NCBI GenBank assembly: GCA_964406605.1
Contig: CAYOSF010000011.1
Coordinates: 62,001 to 126,000 of the forward strand
Reading direction: 5' to 3'
Length of the DNA: 64,000 bases
Origin: CAYOSF01 sp964406605
GTDB lineage: Bacteria; Chloroflexota; Dehalococcoidia; DSTF01; RBG-16-68-14
The notes beneath the pieces are model-generated. The model saw only the letters and a program-made list of their open reading frames with translations. It was not told the DNA's origin and made no database searches. A program made the translations under genes and the position numbers. The stretch's first letter is position 1. Every line of letters begins with the position of its first letter. Positions 26,567-34,877 of this stretch are shown here, piece by piece.

Positions 26567-26668
26567 TCACCAAAGCAGGCATTCGCCCATGGTCTCTGCA
26601 GCCAGGCCCAGTGCCAACGCCCCAATCATGCCCGCCGGCACAAGTGCGAGGATGCCTTTCCATGCCAT
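26567..26668 (-). CDS. 33-residue membrane peptide
   Basis: ATG preceded by a perfect AGGAGGT (26673-26680). The peptide begins MAWKGILALVPAG and has one hydrophobic helix (ALVPAGMIGALALGLAA) before ending in ECLLW. It is too short for routine gene calls. It lies directly upstream of the truncated MKLYP reading frame, and its last ten codons (KTMGDCLLW-like) recur before the intact MKLYP gene at 28451-28852, so the two reading frames were a unit. It may be a leader or toxin-like peptide; function unknown. Confidence 0.45.
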   Translation of the reverse strand: MAWKGILALVPAGMIGALALGLAAETMGECLLW

Positions 26669-26915
26669 GCGCACCTCCTTGCTTGCGTATCGAATCAGAG
26701 CCGCGGGTTGCCCTGCCTAACTCACACCTGTCCCAACCCGCGCCGTGTCATTTGTGCACTTCTCTCTGGCATCGATCTGTTCCGGCCTCCGCAAGGCAGC
26801 CCACAAGCGAAGCCCTCCTGGCCAACGTACGAGACCCACGGCGCAGCGCTCTTGAGCGTGTGCGATGATTTGGCGCGAGCCCGTCTACCGCGCGCGGACA
26901 ATCCACGGTCTTACT

Positions 26916-27272
26916 CTAGTCGCCGAGCCAGGCGGCTAGTACAAGCACGACCATCGTAATCCAAACCGCCAGACCGCAAGCCACCGTGACAACTCCAACG
27001 GCGCGAATGCCGCCTACCATCCTATTGTATACCCGTGGATTGTCGGGTGCCGTGTCTAGAAAGGTCTCCACTGAATCGCCACGCAGGGCCCATCTGTAGG
27101 CCGGAACTCTGGCAAGCATCCGTAGCGCCCAGCGCAAGTTGACGTTGTCCATTTTCCATACTGTCTCTGCGATGACGGAGAGAACGCGTTCAGGTTTGGC
27201 CAGCAGCAAGACCCCGATGCCGGTCCCTACAGTGATTGCGAACACGAAGGCGAACCCAAAGGCTACTTCCAT
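26916..27272 (-). CDS. Small membrane protein
   Basis: A 118-residue protein with a helix at each end (VAFGFAFVFAITVGTGIGVLLL and VGVVTVACGLAVWITMVVLVL) and a soluble middle part (PERVLSVIAETVWKMDN...). Within it, codons for VETFLDT lie in a 21-bp sequence repeated just upstream of the start (27273-27293), marking a recombination joint. Family unknown. No ribosome site is seen before the ATG. Confidence 0.5.
   Translation of the reverse strand: MEVAFGFAFVFAITVGTGIGVLLLAKPERVLSVIAETVWKMDNVNLRWALRMLARVPAYRWALRGDSVETFLDTAPDNPRVYNRMVGGIRAVGVVTVACGLAVWITMVVLVLAAWLGD
27052..27072. repeat. 21-bp direct repeat, copy 1
   Basis: GTGTCTAGAAAGGTCTCCAC plus one T, identical to 27273-27293. This copy is inside the 118-residue membrane gene. 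Confidence 0.75.
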
Positions 27273-27293
27273 GTGTCTAGAAAGGTCTCCACT
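27273..27293. repeat. 21-bp direct repeat, copy 2
   Basis: Identical to 27052-27072; here it forms the 3' end of the truncated 47-codon reading frame, so it marks the crossover point between two gene copies. Confidence 0.75.
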
Positions 27294-27420
27294 CCCAAGG
27301 CTTCGCTACTTTGGTGTAGTCACCCGTGCCGAAGATGCCACAGCCAACAGACGAGATCGCTAGAACCAGAGGCGCCCTTCTCCCTTGCAGCATCGAATCA
27401 CCACCCGTCATGTCAGACAT
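27277..27420 (-). pseudogene. Truncated third copy of the 133-residue four-helix membrane gene
   Basis: The first ~30 codons (MSDMTGGDSMLQGRRA...) are a diverged copy of the start of the genes at 27838-28239 and 28963-29364, including GCGIFGT. After GTG D the frame runs into unrelated codons and stops at the 21-bp repeat. The leader sequence upstream is also conserved among the three copies. Confidence 0.75.
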
Positions 27421-27573
27421 CTGTTAATCGCCATAGGAGCGATTTTCTGAAAGTAGTATGTTGCAGTACTTGCGAGAGTCGTGACGGCGCACCCCCTTAT
27501 ACTGCCTTGCGTGCCGGATCGTCTCCCTGCGCGTGTTCTCCTCAGCCTCGGGCGTCGCAGCCCATCCCCATGG

Positions 27574-27831
27574 CTACCTTCGCTTCTCTCCTGACCAGCC
27601 GTCCCTCCAGATCACGATGGCGAGCCACCCGACAGCCAAGGCGAGGAGAGCGGACAAACCCGCTGCCTGCGCCGACCCTGCCGCGAGCATGCGCCACACC
27701 ACGATCGGCGCGGCGAGTGCTGTCAAGGCTGCCAGGCGCTGTGCGCTTGAAACTGGAGGAATCGTGAGCCCGCGACGCCAATGAGACCTCGGTTCGCGCT
27801 CGCCGCTGCCGGTAGCCCATGCCAATGTCAC
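27574..27831 (-). CDS. Chimeric small membrane protein (paralogue of the 28451-28852 C-terminus)
   Basis: An 85-residue frame with GTG start. Residues 28-85 are clearly paralogous to the C-terminal half of the 28451-28852 product: both read SSAQR(L/V)A, two hydrophobic segments, and the identical ending WRDGWSGEKRR. The N-terminal 27 residues are Arg-rich and unrelated, so the gene is a fusion of a foreign start with the paralogous tail. Two membrane helices. It begins 6 bp after the stop of the four-helix gene. Confidence 0.5.
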   Translation of the reverse strand: MTLAWATGSGEREPRSHWRRGLTIPPVSSAQRLAALTALAAPIVVWRMLAAGSAQAAGLSALLALAVGWLAIVIWRDGWSGEKRR

Positions 27832-28275
27832 CTTTGGCTACCCATCCTGGTCCTCCTCGCGCGCATCAGCATGCCTGAACCAGCGAAGTGTGAACCACCC
27901 CAGCATCGTTGCAAGCGGCAGCAGCGAGAAGAGCAGACTTCTGAGCCAGCCCACATGCAGGCCTCCGAGGAACCCCCCGATCGCCAGCAGAACCAGGGAC
28001 AAAACGACAACCTGAACGTCCGATGCATTCTTGCCTAGAGTCGCCGCCCACCTGAGCCTCTCCGAAACACCGCCCGCAGCGATGAGCAGCACCCAGCCTC
28101 CAAAGAAGTACCCACCAAACGCGACTTCCCATATCCGGAAGACCGTGCCGAAGATGCCACAGCCGACACACCAGATCCCTCCGACCAGATACGCCCTTCT
28201 CCCTTGCAGCATCGAATCACCACCAATCATGTCAGACATCTGTCAACCGCCATAGGCGCGATCTTCTGAAAGCAG
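27820..28275. repeat. 456-bp perfect direct repeat, copy A
   Basis: Identical, as far as I can read base by base, to 28945-29400 (offset 1125 bp). It covers the whole four-helix gene and its leader. Immediately past both ends the copies diverge, though similarity continues weakly for another ~50 bp on the right. Confidence 0.9.
27838..28239 (-). CDS. Four-helix small membrane protein, copy A
   Basis: A 133-residue protein with four predicted membrane helices (YLVGGIWCVGCGIFGTVF; WEVAFGGYFFGGWVLLIAAG; VQVVVLSLVLLAIGGFLGG; LLFSLLPLATMLGWFTL) and a polar end (DAREEDQDG). The protein is identical to that of 28963-29364. The start may be the first ATG or one of two following in-frame ATGs; no strong ribosome site is visible. 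Family unknown. In such arrays these small proteins often act as immunity or modulators, but nothing in the sequence proves that. Confidence 0.55.
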   Translation of the reverse strand: MSDMIGGDSMLQGRRAYLVGGIWCVGCGIFGTVFRIWEVAFGGYFFGGWVLLIAAGGVSERLRWAATLGKNASDVQVVVLSLVLLAIGGFLGGLHVGWLRSLLFSLLPLATMLGWFTLRWFRHADAREEDQDG

Positions 28276-28442
28276 AATGATGCAGTAACTGCGAGAGTCG
28301 TGATGGCGCATGCGTGCGCGCTCCCGGCCGCGATATCGATCACACCGGCGGCCGAGGCGGCGCGCGCGCCGGGCAGCAATACTGAGCTGAGCGCGAGGAG
28401 CGCCAGGAAGAGCACAACCGCCGTGCGCATGCCGCACCCCAC
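28227..28442 (-). pseudogene. Truncated RCC1-repeat-like exported protein
   Basis: A signal peptide (RTAVVLFLALLALSSVLLPGARA) is followed by IAAGSAHACAITT, the start of an RCC1-type beta-propeller repeat, then the frame runs into the leader of the four-helix gene and stops. Equivalent 'SAHTCAITT' sequence sits in the leaders of the other two copies in various frames, so an RCC1-like gene was broken up during the duplications. Confidence 0.5.
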
Positions 28443-28450
28443 CCCTCTGG

Positions 28451-28852
28451 CTACCTCCGTTTCTCCCCTGACCAGCCGTCCCTCCAGACTAGGAAGACCG
28501 GCCAGCCAACCGCAATGGTCAGGAGCGCGGCCAGGACGCCAGCCCGGAGGGGGTCCGAGATGACTATCTGCCAGGCGATGAACGGAACCAAGAGCGCCGC
28601 GAGCAGAGCGACGCGCTGTGCTGACGACATCGCCGGCATCGGCCGGGTCTGCGCCTCACCGCCAACCTCCCCTCCTTTCACAATCTGCAGCACCCAGGCC
28701 TGGAACCTCGGATCGCCTACCAAGACGACAAGTATCACCGCTGATCCCGCGACCACAAGCCACAACCGCAGAACCGTGGAGAAGATCAGCAAGAAGAGGC
28801 CCAGTACCACCAACGCGGCTCCCAGCCATGATGGCGCGGGATACAGTTTCAT
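28451..28852 (-). CDS. Small multi-helix membrane protein
   Basis: A 133-residue protein starting MKLYPAPSWLG with two helices in the N-terminal half (LGAALVVLGLFLLIFS; WLVVAGSAVILVVLV), a polar link, and two more in the C-terminal half ending WRDGWSGEKRR. Its C-terminal half is paralogous to the 27574-27831 product and its first 18 codons to the remnant at 26429-26557. Nothing identifies the function. It lies between the two identical four-helix genes. Confidence 0.55.
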   Translation of the reverse strand: MKLYPAPSWLGAALVVLGLFLLIFSTVLRLWLVVAGSAVILVVLVGDPRFQAWVLQIVKGGEVGGEAQTRPMPAMSSAQRVALLAALLVPFIAWQIVISDPLRAGVLAALLTIAVGWPVFLVWRDGWSGEKRR

Positions 28853-28944
28853 GTGCCGACGTCACCAAAGCAGGCAGTCGCCCATGGTCTTTGCAACAAG
28901 GCCAGTGCCGGCGCCAGTTCCGGCAACGCCACAGCGTACCACCC

Positions 28945-29400
28945 TGCCAATGTCACCTTTGGCTACCCATCCTGGTCCTCCTCGCGCGCATCAGCATGCC
29001 TGAACCAGCGAAGTGTGAACCACCCCAGCATCGTTGCAAGCGGCAGCAGCGAGAAGAGCAGACTTCTGAGCCAGCCCACATGCAGGCCTCCGAGGAACCC
29101 CCCGATCGCCAGCAGAACCAGGGACAAAACGACAACCTGAACGTCCGATGCATTCTTGCCTAGAGTCGCCGCCCACCTGAGCCTCTCCGAAACACCGCCC
29201 GCAGCGATGAGCAGCACCCAGCCTCCAAAGAAGTACCCACCAAACGCGACTTCCCATATCCGGAAGACCGTGCCGAAGATGCCACAGCCGACACACCAGA
29301 TCCCTCCGACCAGATACGCCCTTCTCCCTTGCAGCATCGAATCACCACCAATCATGTCAGACATCTGTCAACCGCCATAGGCGCGATCTTCTGAAAGCAG
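28945..29400. repeat. 456-bp perfect direct repeat, copy B
   Basis: Second copy of 27820-28275. Perfect identity over non-coding and coding bases means very recent duplication, gene conversion, or an assembly duplication. Confidence 0.9.
28963..29364 (-). CDS. Four-helix small membrane protein, copy B
   Basis: Protein identical to the 27838-28239 product; see that entry for the helices. Here the upstream neighbour is a truncated RHS-repeat fragment on the same strand, which makes this copy the first small gene after RHS-type sequence. Confidence 0.55.
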   Translation of the reverse strand: MSDMIGGDSMLQGRRAYLVGGIWCVGCGIFGTVFRIWEVAFGGYFFGGWVLLIAAGGVSERLRWAATLGKNASDVQVVVLSLVLLAIGGFLGGLHVGWLRSLLFSLLPLATMLGWFTLRWFRHADAREEDQDG

Positions 29401-29473
29401 TAAGATGCAGTACCTGCGAGAGTCGTGATCGCGCATGTGTGCGCGCTCCTGGCGCTGACCGCGGTAGGTCGTC

Positions 29474-29746
29474 TCACCAGCTCTTTGCATCGAGGCCCCA
29501 CCTTTCTCCCCAAGCCGGCTCCCTTCCTGGCGCCCCCGCCGGTGGTTCCGGCCCGTCGTAGAGGCAGAAGATGGGCGTTGACCCTTCAGCGCTTGCGATG
29601 AGATCCAGGCCGTACACATAGGACGTTGCAGCACTTCCGGTTGTCTCCTGCAGCACTACGGGCAGGGAAGCGCCCGCGTCCCAGACGTAGTCGTGACGCC
29701 TCATGCCTCCAGCATCGGCATCAAAGGCCCACCTCCGAATGCGCAT
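29474..29746 (-). pseudogene. RHS/YD-repeat protein fragment
   Basis: About 90 codons. The segment HDYVWDAGASLPVVLQETTG followed by SYVYGLDLIAS and FCLYDG is characteristic of the RHS/YD repeat region of large surface or toxin-delivery proteins, where the sequence normally continues into more repeats and a variable toxin tip. Here it breaks into unrelated codons (PEPPAGAPGREPAWGE...) and stops. The frame is open upstream across the start of ackA but only as its antisense. No complete RHS gene is present in the window. Confidence 0.65.
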
Positions 29747-29803
29747 TCCCCCTGGAAGCCACGCCGCCAAAGGGAGATAATCGCAATCGTGGGTGTGAAC
29801 GGA

Positions 29804-31021
29804 ATGAAGGTGCTCGCCGTCAACTGCGGAAGCTCGACGCTCAAGTTCCGCCTGTTTGACGTGGAGGCGGCTGGCGACGGCGGCGCCCGGGAGGAGCGGC
29901 TGGCCGCCGGCATCGTGGACCGCATCGGCGGGCCCACGACGATCGAGTTCGCCGCCGGAGGCGAGCAGAAGATCCGGAAGGAAGTGGAGGCGGCCGACCA
30001 CGGCCGGGCGGCACGGCTCGTGCTCGATTGGCTTCCGGTGCTGGCGGGCGGCGGCCCTCTTCAGCTCGACGCGGTGGGCCACCGGGTCGTCCACGGGGGG
30101 GATCGCTTCCTCGGCCCGACGCTCATCGACGACCGAGTCATCGAGGAGATCGAGGCGCTCGGCGAGCTGGCGCCGCTCCACAACCTGCCGGCGCTGGCCG
30201 CCATCCGCGCCACCCGCGCGACGCTCGGCCCATCCATCCCCATGGTGGCGACCTTCGACACGGCGTTCTTCCGCGGCCTGCCCAAGCGGGCCTCTCGCTA
30301 CGCCATCTCGCCGGAGCTGGCCGAGAAGCACCGCGTCTACCGCTACGGGTTCCACGGTCTGGCGCACCGCTACATGGCCGAGCGCTATGCCTCCATGAGC
30401 GGCAGGCCTGTCGAGCAGACCAAGCTGATCACGCTGCAATTGGGAAACGGCTGCTCAGCCGCGGCGATCGAGGGCGGCCGTCCCGTCGATACGTCCATGG
30501 GCTTCACTCCGCTGGAGGGCCTCGTCATGGGGACCCGCTCCGGCGACATCGACCCGAGCGTGATAGGCTACCTCGCGCAGCGCGAGGGCGTGGCCGCCGA
30601 GGAGATCGAACGGCGGCTCAATACGGAGTCGGGCCTGCTGGGAGTCTCCGGCCGCTCCCGGGACATGAGGGAGCTTCTGGAGGCCGAAGAGCGCGGCGAC
30701 GCGCGGGCCGCGCTGGCTGTCGAGATGTTCTGCTACCGAGCGCGCAAGTACGTCGGCGCCTACCTCGCCGCCCTCGGCGGAGCGGATGCACTGGTCTTCG
30801 GTGGGGGCATCGGCGAGAACGCGCCCCTGATCAGGTCGCGCATTTGCGATACGTTGAATTGGTGCGGCCTGACGCTGGATCCTGACCGGAACGCGCGCGC
30901 GACGGCCACCGAAGGAACGATCAGCGCCGAAGGCTCACGGGTGCAGGCGTACGTGATCCAGGTGGACGAGGAGCTAGTGATCGCCCGGGACACGGAGCGC
31001 TGTCTCCGAGACGCATCGTAG
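29804..31021 (+). CDS. ackA: Acetate kinase
   Basis: Converts acetyl phosphate and ADP to acetate and ATP. The 405-residue product begins MKVLAVNCGSSTLKFRLFD, the ASKHA-fold phosphate-binding start of AckA, and has the signatures FDTAFF (transition-state Asp/Phe), YGFHGLAHRYM, GNGCSAAAIEGGRPVDTSMGFTPLEG split across the active site, and FGGGIGENAPLIR near the end. The ATG at 29804 has a weak ribosome site; GTG codons 15 and 9 bases upstream with AGGGAG before them are alternatives. First gene of ackA-xfp-treT-galT; acetyl phosphate would come from the phosphoketolase encoded next. Confidence 0.93.
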   Translation: MKVLAVNCGSSTLKFRLFDVEAAGDGGAREERLAAGIVDRIGGPTTIEFAAGGEQKIRKEVEAADHGRAARLVLDWLPVLAGGGPLQLDAVGHRVVHGGDRFLGPTLIDDRVIEEIEALGELAPLHNLPALAAIRATRATLGPSIPMVATFDTAFFRGLPKRASRYAISPELAEKHRVYRYGFHGLAHRYMAERYASMSGRPVEQTKLITLQLGNGCSAAAIEGGRPVDTSMGFTPLEGLVMGTRSGDIDPSVIGYLAQREGVAAEEIERRLNTESGLLGVSGRSRDMRELLEAEERGDARAALAVEMFCYRARKYVGAYLAALGGADALVFGGGIGENAPLIRSRICDTLNWCGLTLDPDRNARATATEGTISAEGSRVQAYVIQVDEELVIARDTERCLRDAS

Positions 31022-31080
31022 CAGCGGGCATCCAGCCCTCGGGACGGAGGCAGGGAAAGGCCAGTGGCCGGGAGGAACAA

Positions 31081-33555
31081 GTGAACCAGACGGAACACGC
31101 CGAAGCCATCCGACAGGAGAACCGGGTTGCCCTCTATCGAAAGAGCCACCCGGAGGCGGACCGCTGGGCGACCGGCTACGGGGCGATCAGCCACTCGGTG
31201 GAGACGCAGGCGCGGGTCTTCGCGATGGCGGAGTCGCTGGCGGCCCAGGGCGTGCGGGGCGACGGCGTGCCGCTGTTCGACCTGCTCGCGGCGGTCGACC
31301 GGACCGCCAGCGCGGCGATGTGGCTGGTCGCCCACGAGACCTACGCCCACAACGTCTACCTCGACGGCCGGGACCTGGAACCCGGCGACTTCAAGCCCAA
31401 GCCGGAAGGGCACACCGGCGGCGCCCTCAACATGGTCCCCGCCTACGCCGGCTACATGGCGATCAACGCCGTCACCGGCGACACCCGCTCCTGGATCATG
31501 GGCCAGGGGCACACCGTCGCCGCCGTCGACTCGGTCAACCTGCTGCTGAACAACATGACGGAGGCCCATGCCGAGCGCTACTCACTGACGGACGAAGGGC
31601 TGACCCGCTACGTGCGGGACTTCTACTCCTATCGCCTGGGCGAGGACGGCAAGCAGGATTCGCCGCTGGGCAGCCACGTCAATACGCACACGGCGGGTGG
31701 GCTGGCCGAGGGCGGCTATCTCGGGTTCACGGAGCTGCAGTACGTCCACATGCCACTCCCAGGCGAGCGGCTGGTCGTCTTCCTGAGCGACGGCGCGTTC
31801 GAGGAACAGCGCGGGAGCGACTGGGCGCCTCGCTGGTGGCGGGCCGACGACAGCGGCCTCGTCACGCCCATCATGATCGCCAACGGCCGCCGGATCGACC
31901 AGCGGACGACGATGTCGCAGGAGGGCGGCACCGATTGGTTCGTCCGACACCTCCGGCTCAACGGCTTCGACCCGTTCGTCTTCGACGGGCGCGATCCGGC
32001 GGCCTTCGCCTGGGCGGTCTTCGAGATGGAGACCCAGCTCCAGGCCGAGGCGGAGGCGATACGCTCGCGCGGGGACCGCTACCCCGTGCTGCTGCCCTAC
32101 GGCATCGCTGTCGCCCCCAAGGGCGCCGGCTTCTACGGCGAAGGCACGAACCTGGCCCACAACCTCCCCCTCGGCGACAACCCGCATACCGATGCCGTCG
32201 CGGCGCAGCACTTCAACCAGAGCGCCCGCCGGCTCTGGGTGCCCCTGCCGGAGCTGAAGGACGCCCTCGACAAGCTCCAGCGGCATCAGGCGTCGGGCCG
32301 GCCCCGAGAGCGGGACCACCCGCTGGCGCATCGCGACGTGGGCCTGCGCGAGGCCCCGCCCGCCGTCTCCCGCCCCGTGCCCGCCGACCGCCTCGACCGC
32401 TCGACGTGGACCCGGACGTCGCCGATGCACGCCGTCGACGCGATGTACCTGGCCACGGTGCGCGCCAACCCGCACCTCCGGCCCCGGGTGGCCAACCCCG
32501 ACGAGATGCGCTCGAACCGGATGATCGAGACGCTGGAAGCGCTCAAGTTCCGCGTCAGCGATCCCGAGGCCGGCATCCCGGAGGACGTCCACGGGGCCGT
32601 GATCACCGCGCTCAACGAGGAGGCGGTGGCCGCGGCCGCGCTCGCCAACAAGGGCGGCCTCAACATCATCGTCACCTACGAGGCGTTCGGCGCCAAGATG
32701 CACGGCGTGGTTCGCCAGGAGATCATCTTCGCCCACCAGCACAAGGAGGCTGGACGCGAGCAGCGCTGGCTGTCCGTTCCGTTGGTGCTCGCCTCCCACG
32801 CCTGGGAGAACGCCAAGAACGAGCAGTCGCACCAGGACCCCGTGATGGCGGAAGCGATGCTCGGCGAGCCTTCGGACGTGTCGAGAGTGCTGTTCGTCGC
32901 CGACCACAACACGGCGGCCGCCGTCATGCGCGGCGTCTACCAGAGCCATGCCCAGATCTGGACGATGGTCGTCCCCAAGGCGGACGGCGTTGCGGACCTC
33001 TTCGCTCCGGACGAGGCCGCGCGGCTCCTCGACCAGGGCGCCCTCCACCTCGATTGGGCCGGCCACCAGCCCGCGAACGCCCAGGTGATCCTGACCGCCA
33101 TCGGCGCGTACCAGCTCGAGGAGGTGCTCACGGTCTCCGCCCGCCTCACGGAGCGCGACGTGCGGCACTCCGTGGTCTGCATGCTGGAGCCGGGGCGCTT
33201 CCGGAATCCTCGCAGCGAAGGAGAGCGCGCGCACCTCGCGCCGCCCGGACTGGCCGCCGAGCTCTACCCTGACTCGGTGCGGCCGCGCATCTTTGTGACC
33301 CACACGAGGCCGGGAACGATCCTGGGAGCGCTCCAGCCGCTTAACACCGGCGAGTCTACCGTCGGGCTCGGTTTCAACAACCAAGGCGGCACGCTCAGCA
33401 TCGCCGGCATGCTGTACGCGAACGGATGCAGTTGGGCCCACATCCTAGCCCAAACGGCCGGGCTTCTGGACCTCCCCCGCGGGAATCTGCTCTCGTCGGA
33501 GGAGATAGCGGCCCTGGAAGGAAGGTCCTCGCCGGAAGGAGTGATCGTCCGGTGA
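31081..33555 (+). CDS. xfp: Phosphoketolase-family thiamine-diphosphate enzyme, divergent
   Basis: An 824-residue member of the xylulose-5-P/fructose-6-P phosphoketolase family (aldose phosphate plus Pi to acetyl phosphate plus a shorter aldose phosphate). N-terminal landmarks: GHTGGALNMVPAYAGYMA, GQGHTVAAVDSVNLL, SHVNTHTAGGLAEGGYLGF. The C-terminal XFP domain has FLTHP-like and HDHNGFS-like positions replaced by family variants such as VLFVADHNTAAAV. At residues 236-246 the usual GDGEAETGP diphosphate/metal motif is SDGAFEEQRGS, so it is a divergent clade, and the exact reaction is not certain. Start GTG with GGGAGGAAC 7 bases upstream. Neighbour ackA supports acetyl-phosphate production. 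Confidence 0.8.
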   Translation: MNQTEHAEAIRQENRVALYRKSHPEADRWATGYGAISHSVETQARVFAMAESLAAQGVRGDGVPLFDLLAAVDRTASAAMWLVAHETYAHNVYLDGRDLEPGDFKPKPEGHTGGALNMVPAYAGYMAINAVTGDTRSWIMGQGHTVAAVDSVNLLLNNMTEAHAERYSLTDEGLTRYVRDFYSYRLGEDGKQDSPLGSHVNTHTAGGLAEGGYLGFTELQYVHMPLPGERLVVFLSDGAFEEQRGSDWAPRWWRADDSGLVTPIMIANGRRIDQRTTMSQEGGTDWFVRHLRLNGFDPFVFDGRDPAAFAWAVFEMETQLQAEAEAIRSRGDRYPVLLPYGIAVAPKGAGFYGEGTNLAHNLPLGDNPHTDAVAAQHFNQSARRLWVPLPELKDALDKLQRHQASGRPRERDHPLAHRDVGLREAPPAVSRPVPADRLDRSTWTRTSPMHAVDAMYLATVRANPHLRPRVANPDEMRSNRMIETLEALKFRVSDPEAGIPEDVHGAVITALNEEAVAAAALANKGGLNIIVTYEAFGAKMHGVVRQEIIFAHQHKEAGREQRWLSVPLVLASHAWENAKNEQSHQDPVMAEAMLGEPSDVSRVLFVADHNTAAAVMRGVYQSHAQIWTMVVPKADGVADLFAPDEAARLLDQGALHLDWAGHQPANAQVILTAIGAYQLEEVLTVSARLTERDVRHSVVCMLEPGRFRNPRSEGERAHLAPPGLAAELYPDSVRPRIFVTHTRPGTILGALQPLNTGESTVGLGFNNQGGTLSIAGMLYANGCSWAHILAQTAGLLDLPRGNLLSSEEIAALEGRSSPEGVIVR

Positions 33556-33616
33556 TGGCGACCCTCGGGCGAGCCACGGGCCGCAGGCCGAGGCATGGGA
33601 TCATGAAAGGCAGCAC

Positions 33617-34849
33617 ATGCTACAGCGGGTAGACATCGCGGCGAAGTCGCTCGACCGGTACAGACCCATCATCGGTGAGGAATGCTTGGATGAGCTGAGG
33701 AAGCTGGCGGCCGTCTGCCGGGGCCGGCGTCTGGCGCACGTCAATGCCACCTCCTACGGCGGCGGCGTGTCCGAGCTCCTCCGTTCCCTGCTGCCCTTGT
33801 ACCAGGCGCTGGACATCGCGGCCGACTGGTTGGTGATCCCGGGCAGCCCCGAGTTCTTCGAGGTGACGAAGGGGTTCCACAACGCCCTCCAGGGCGCCGA
33901 CTTCGATCTGAGCGAGGAAGTGAAAGAGATCTACCTGAGGCAGAACCAGGAGATAGCCGACCTCCTGGAACGGCACTACGACTGCGTCATCGTCCACGAC
34001 CCGCAGCCGGCCCCACTGCCGCGCCTGCACGGGCCGGAGGGTACCCACTGGGTCTGGCGCTGTCACATCGATACCTCCCAGCCCAATCAGGAGGTGCTCG
34101 ACTTCCTCAAGCCGTTTCTGGCCGACTACGACGCGCTGGTCTTCACCATGCAGGAGTTCGTGCCCGCCGACCTAAAGCACATGCGCACCGTCACCATCCC
34201 TCCGGCCATCGACCCGCTCAGCCCGAAGAACATGTACACACCGCCCGACCTCTGCCGGGAGATCATCGAGTGGGCCGGGATCGAGCCGGACCGTCAACTC
34301 ATCACCCAGGTCTCGCGCTTCGACCCCTGGAAGGACCCGCTGGGCGTCATCGAGGTGTACCGGCGCGTCCGCGAGGCCGTGCCGGGAACGCAGCTCGCGC
34401 TGCTCGGCCAGATGGCGCTGGACGACCCGGAGGGCTGGCGGATGTACGCCGACATCCAGGCGGAGGCCGCGGACGATATGGACGTCCACGTCCTCACGAA
34501 CTTCAAGGGCATCGGCAACATAGAGGTCAATGCCTTTCAGAGCTTCTCAGACGTCGTCATTCAAAAGTCACTGCGCGAGGGTTTCGGCCTTGTCGTCTCC
34601 GAGTCGCTCTGGAAGGGCACGCCCGTCGTCGCGGGCCGCGCCGGGGGCATTCCGATGCAGATGCCGGAGGGTACCGGCGGCTACCTCATCGACAGCATCG
34701 AGGAGTGCGCGGAGAAAACGGTGCGGCTTCTGCGCGACCCCGAGGAAGCGCGGGAGCTGGGAGCTTCGGGGCAGGCCCACGTCAGGGACCACTACCTGAT
34801 CACCCGCCTGCTGGCGGACGAGCTCAAGCTACTGCTCTCCCTGACCTAA
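33617..34849 (+). CDS. treT: Trehalose glycosyltransferring synthase (TreT)-like GT4
   Basis: A 410-residue GT-B glycosyltransferase of the archaeal/bacterial TreT type, which makes trehalose from an NDP-glucose and glucose, or runs the reverse. Visible family segments: RLAHVNATSYGGGVSELLRS at residues 36-55, HDPQPAPLP, WRCHIDTSQPN, QVSRFDPWKDPLGVIE, and the GT4 E-x7-E pair in REGFGLVVSESLWKG. No signal peptide. Third gene of the operon, 62 bp after xfp. The next gene (galT) handles hexose-1-phosphate/nucleotide exchange, consistent with a trehalose-nucleotide sugar link. Confidence 0.82.
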   Translation: MLQRVDIAAKSLDRYRPIIGEECLDELRKLAAVCRGRRLAHVNATSYGGGVSELLRSLLPLYQALDIAADWLVIPGSPEFFEVTKGFHNALQGADFDLSEEVKEIYLRQNQEIADLLERHYDCVIVHDPQPAPLPRLHGPEGTHWVWRCHIDTSQPNQEVLDFLKPFLADYDALVFTMQEFVPADLKHMRTVTIPPAIDPLSPKNMYTPPDLCREIIEWAGIEPDRQLITQVSRFDPWKDPLGVIEVYRRVREAVPGTQLALLGQMALDDPEGWRMYADIQAEAADDMDVHVLTNFKGIGNIEVNAFQSFSDVVIQKSLREGFGLVVSESLWKGTPVVAGRAGGIPMQMPEGTGGYLIDSIEECAEKTVRLLRDPEEARELGASGQAHVRDHYLITRLLADELKLLLSLT

Positions 34850-34877
34850 CCTGACAGCGAGATGAGGCTCCCGTACC

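Noticed and set aside
27820..29400. The array as a CRISPR or satellite repeat
   Set aside because: Units are gene-sized, few and unequal; no short regularly spaced repeats with spacers anywhere in the window.
29747..30439. N-terminal 230 codons of a minus-strand frame reaching the RHS fragment
   Set aside because: This part is the antisense of ackA; only the last ~90 codons, outside ackA, are protein-like.
31582..33441. 619-codon open frame on the minus strand
   Set aside because: Antisense to the phosphoketolase gene, no recognisable domain, no ribosome site.
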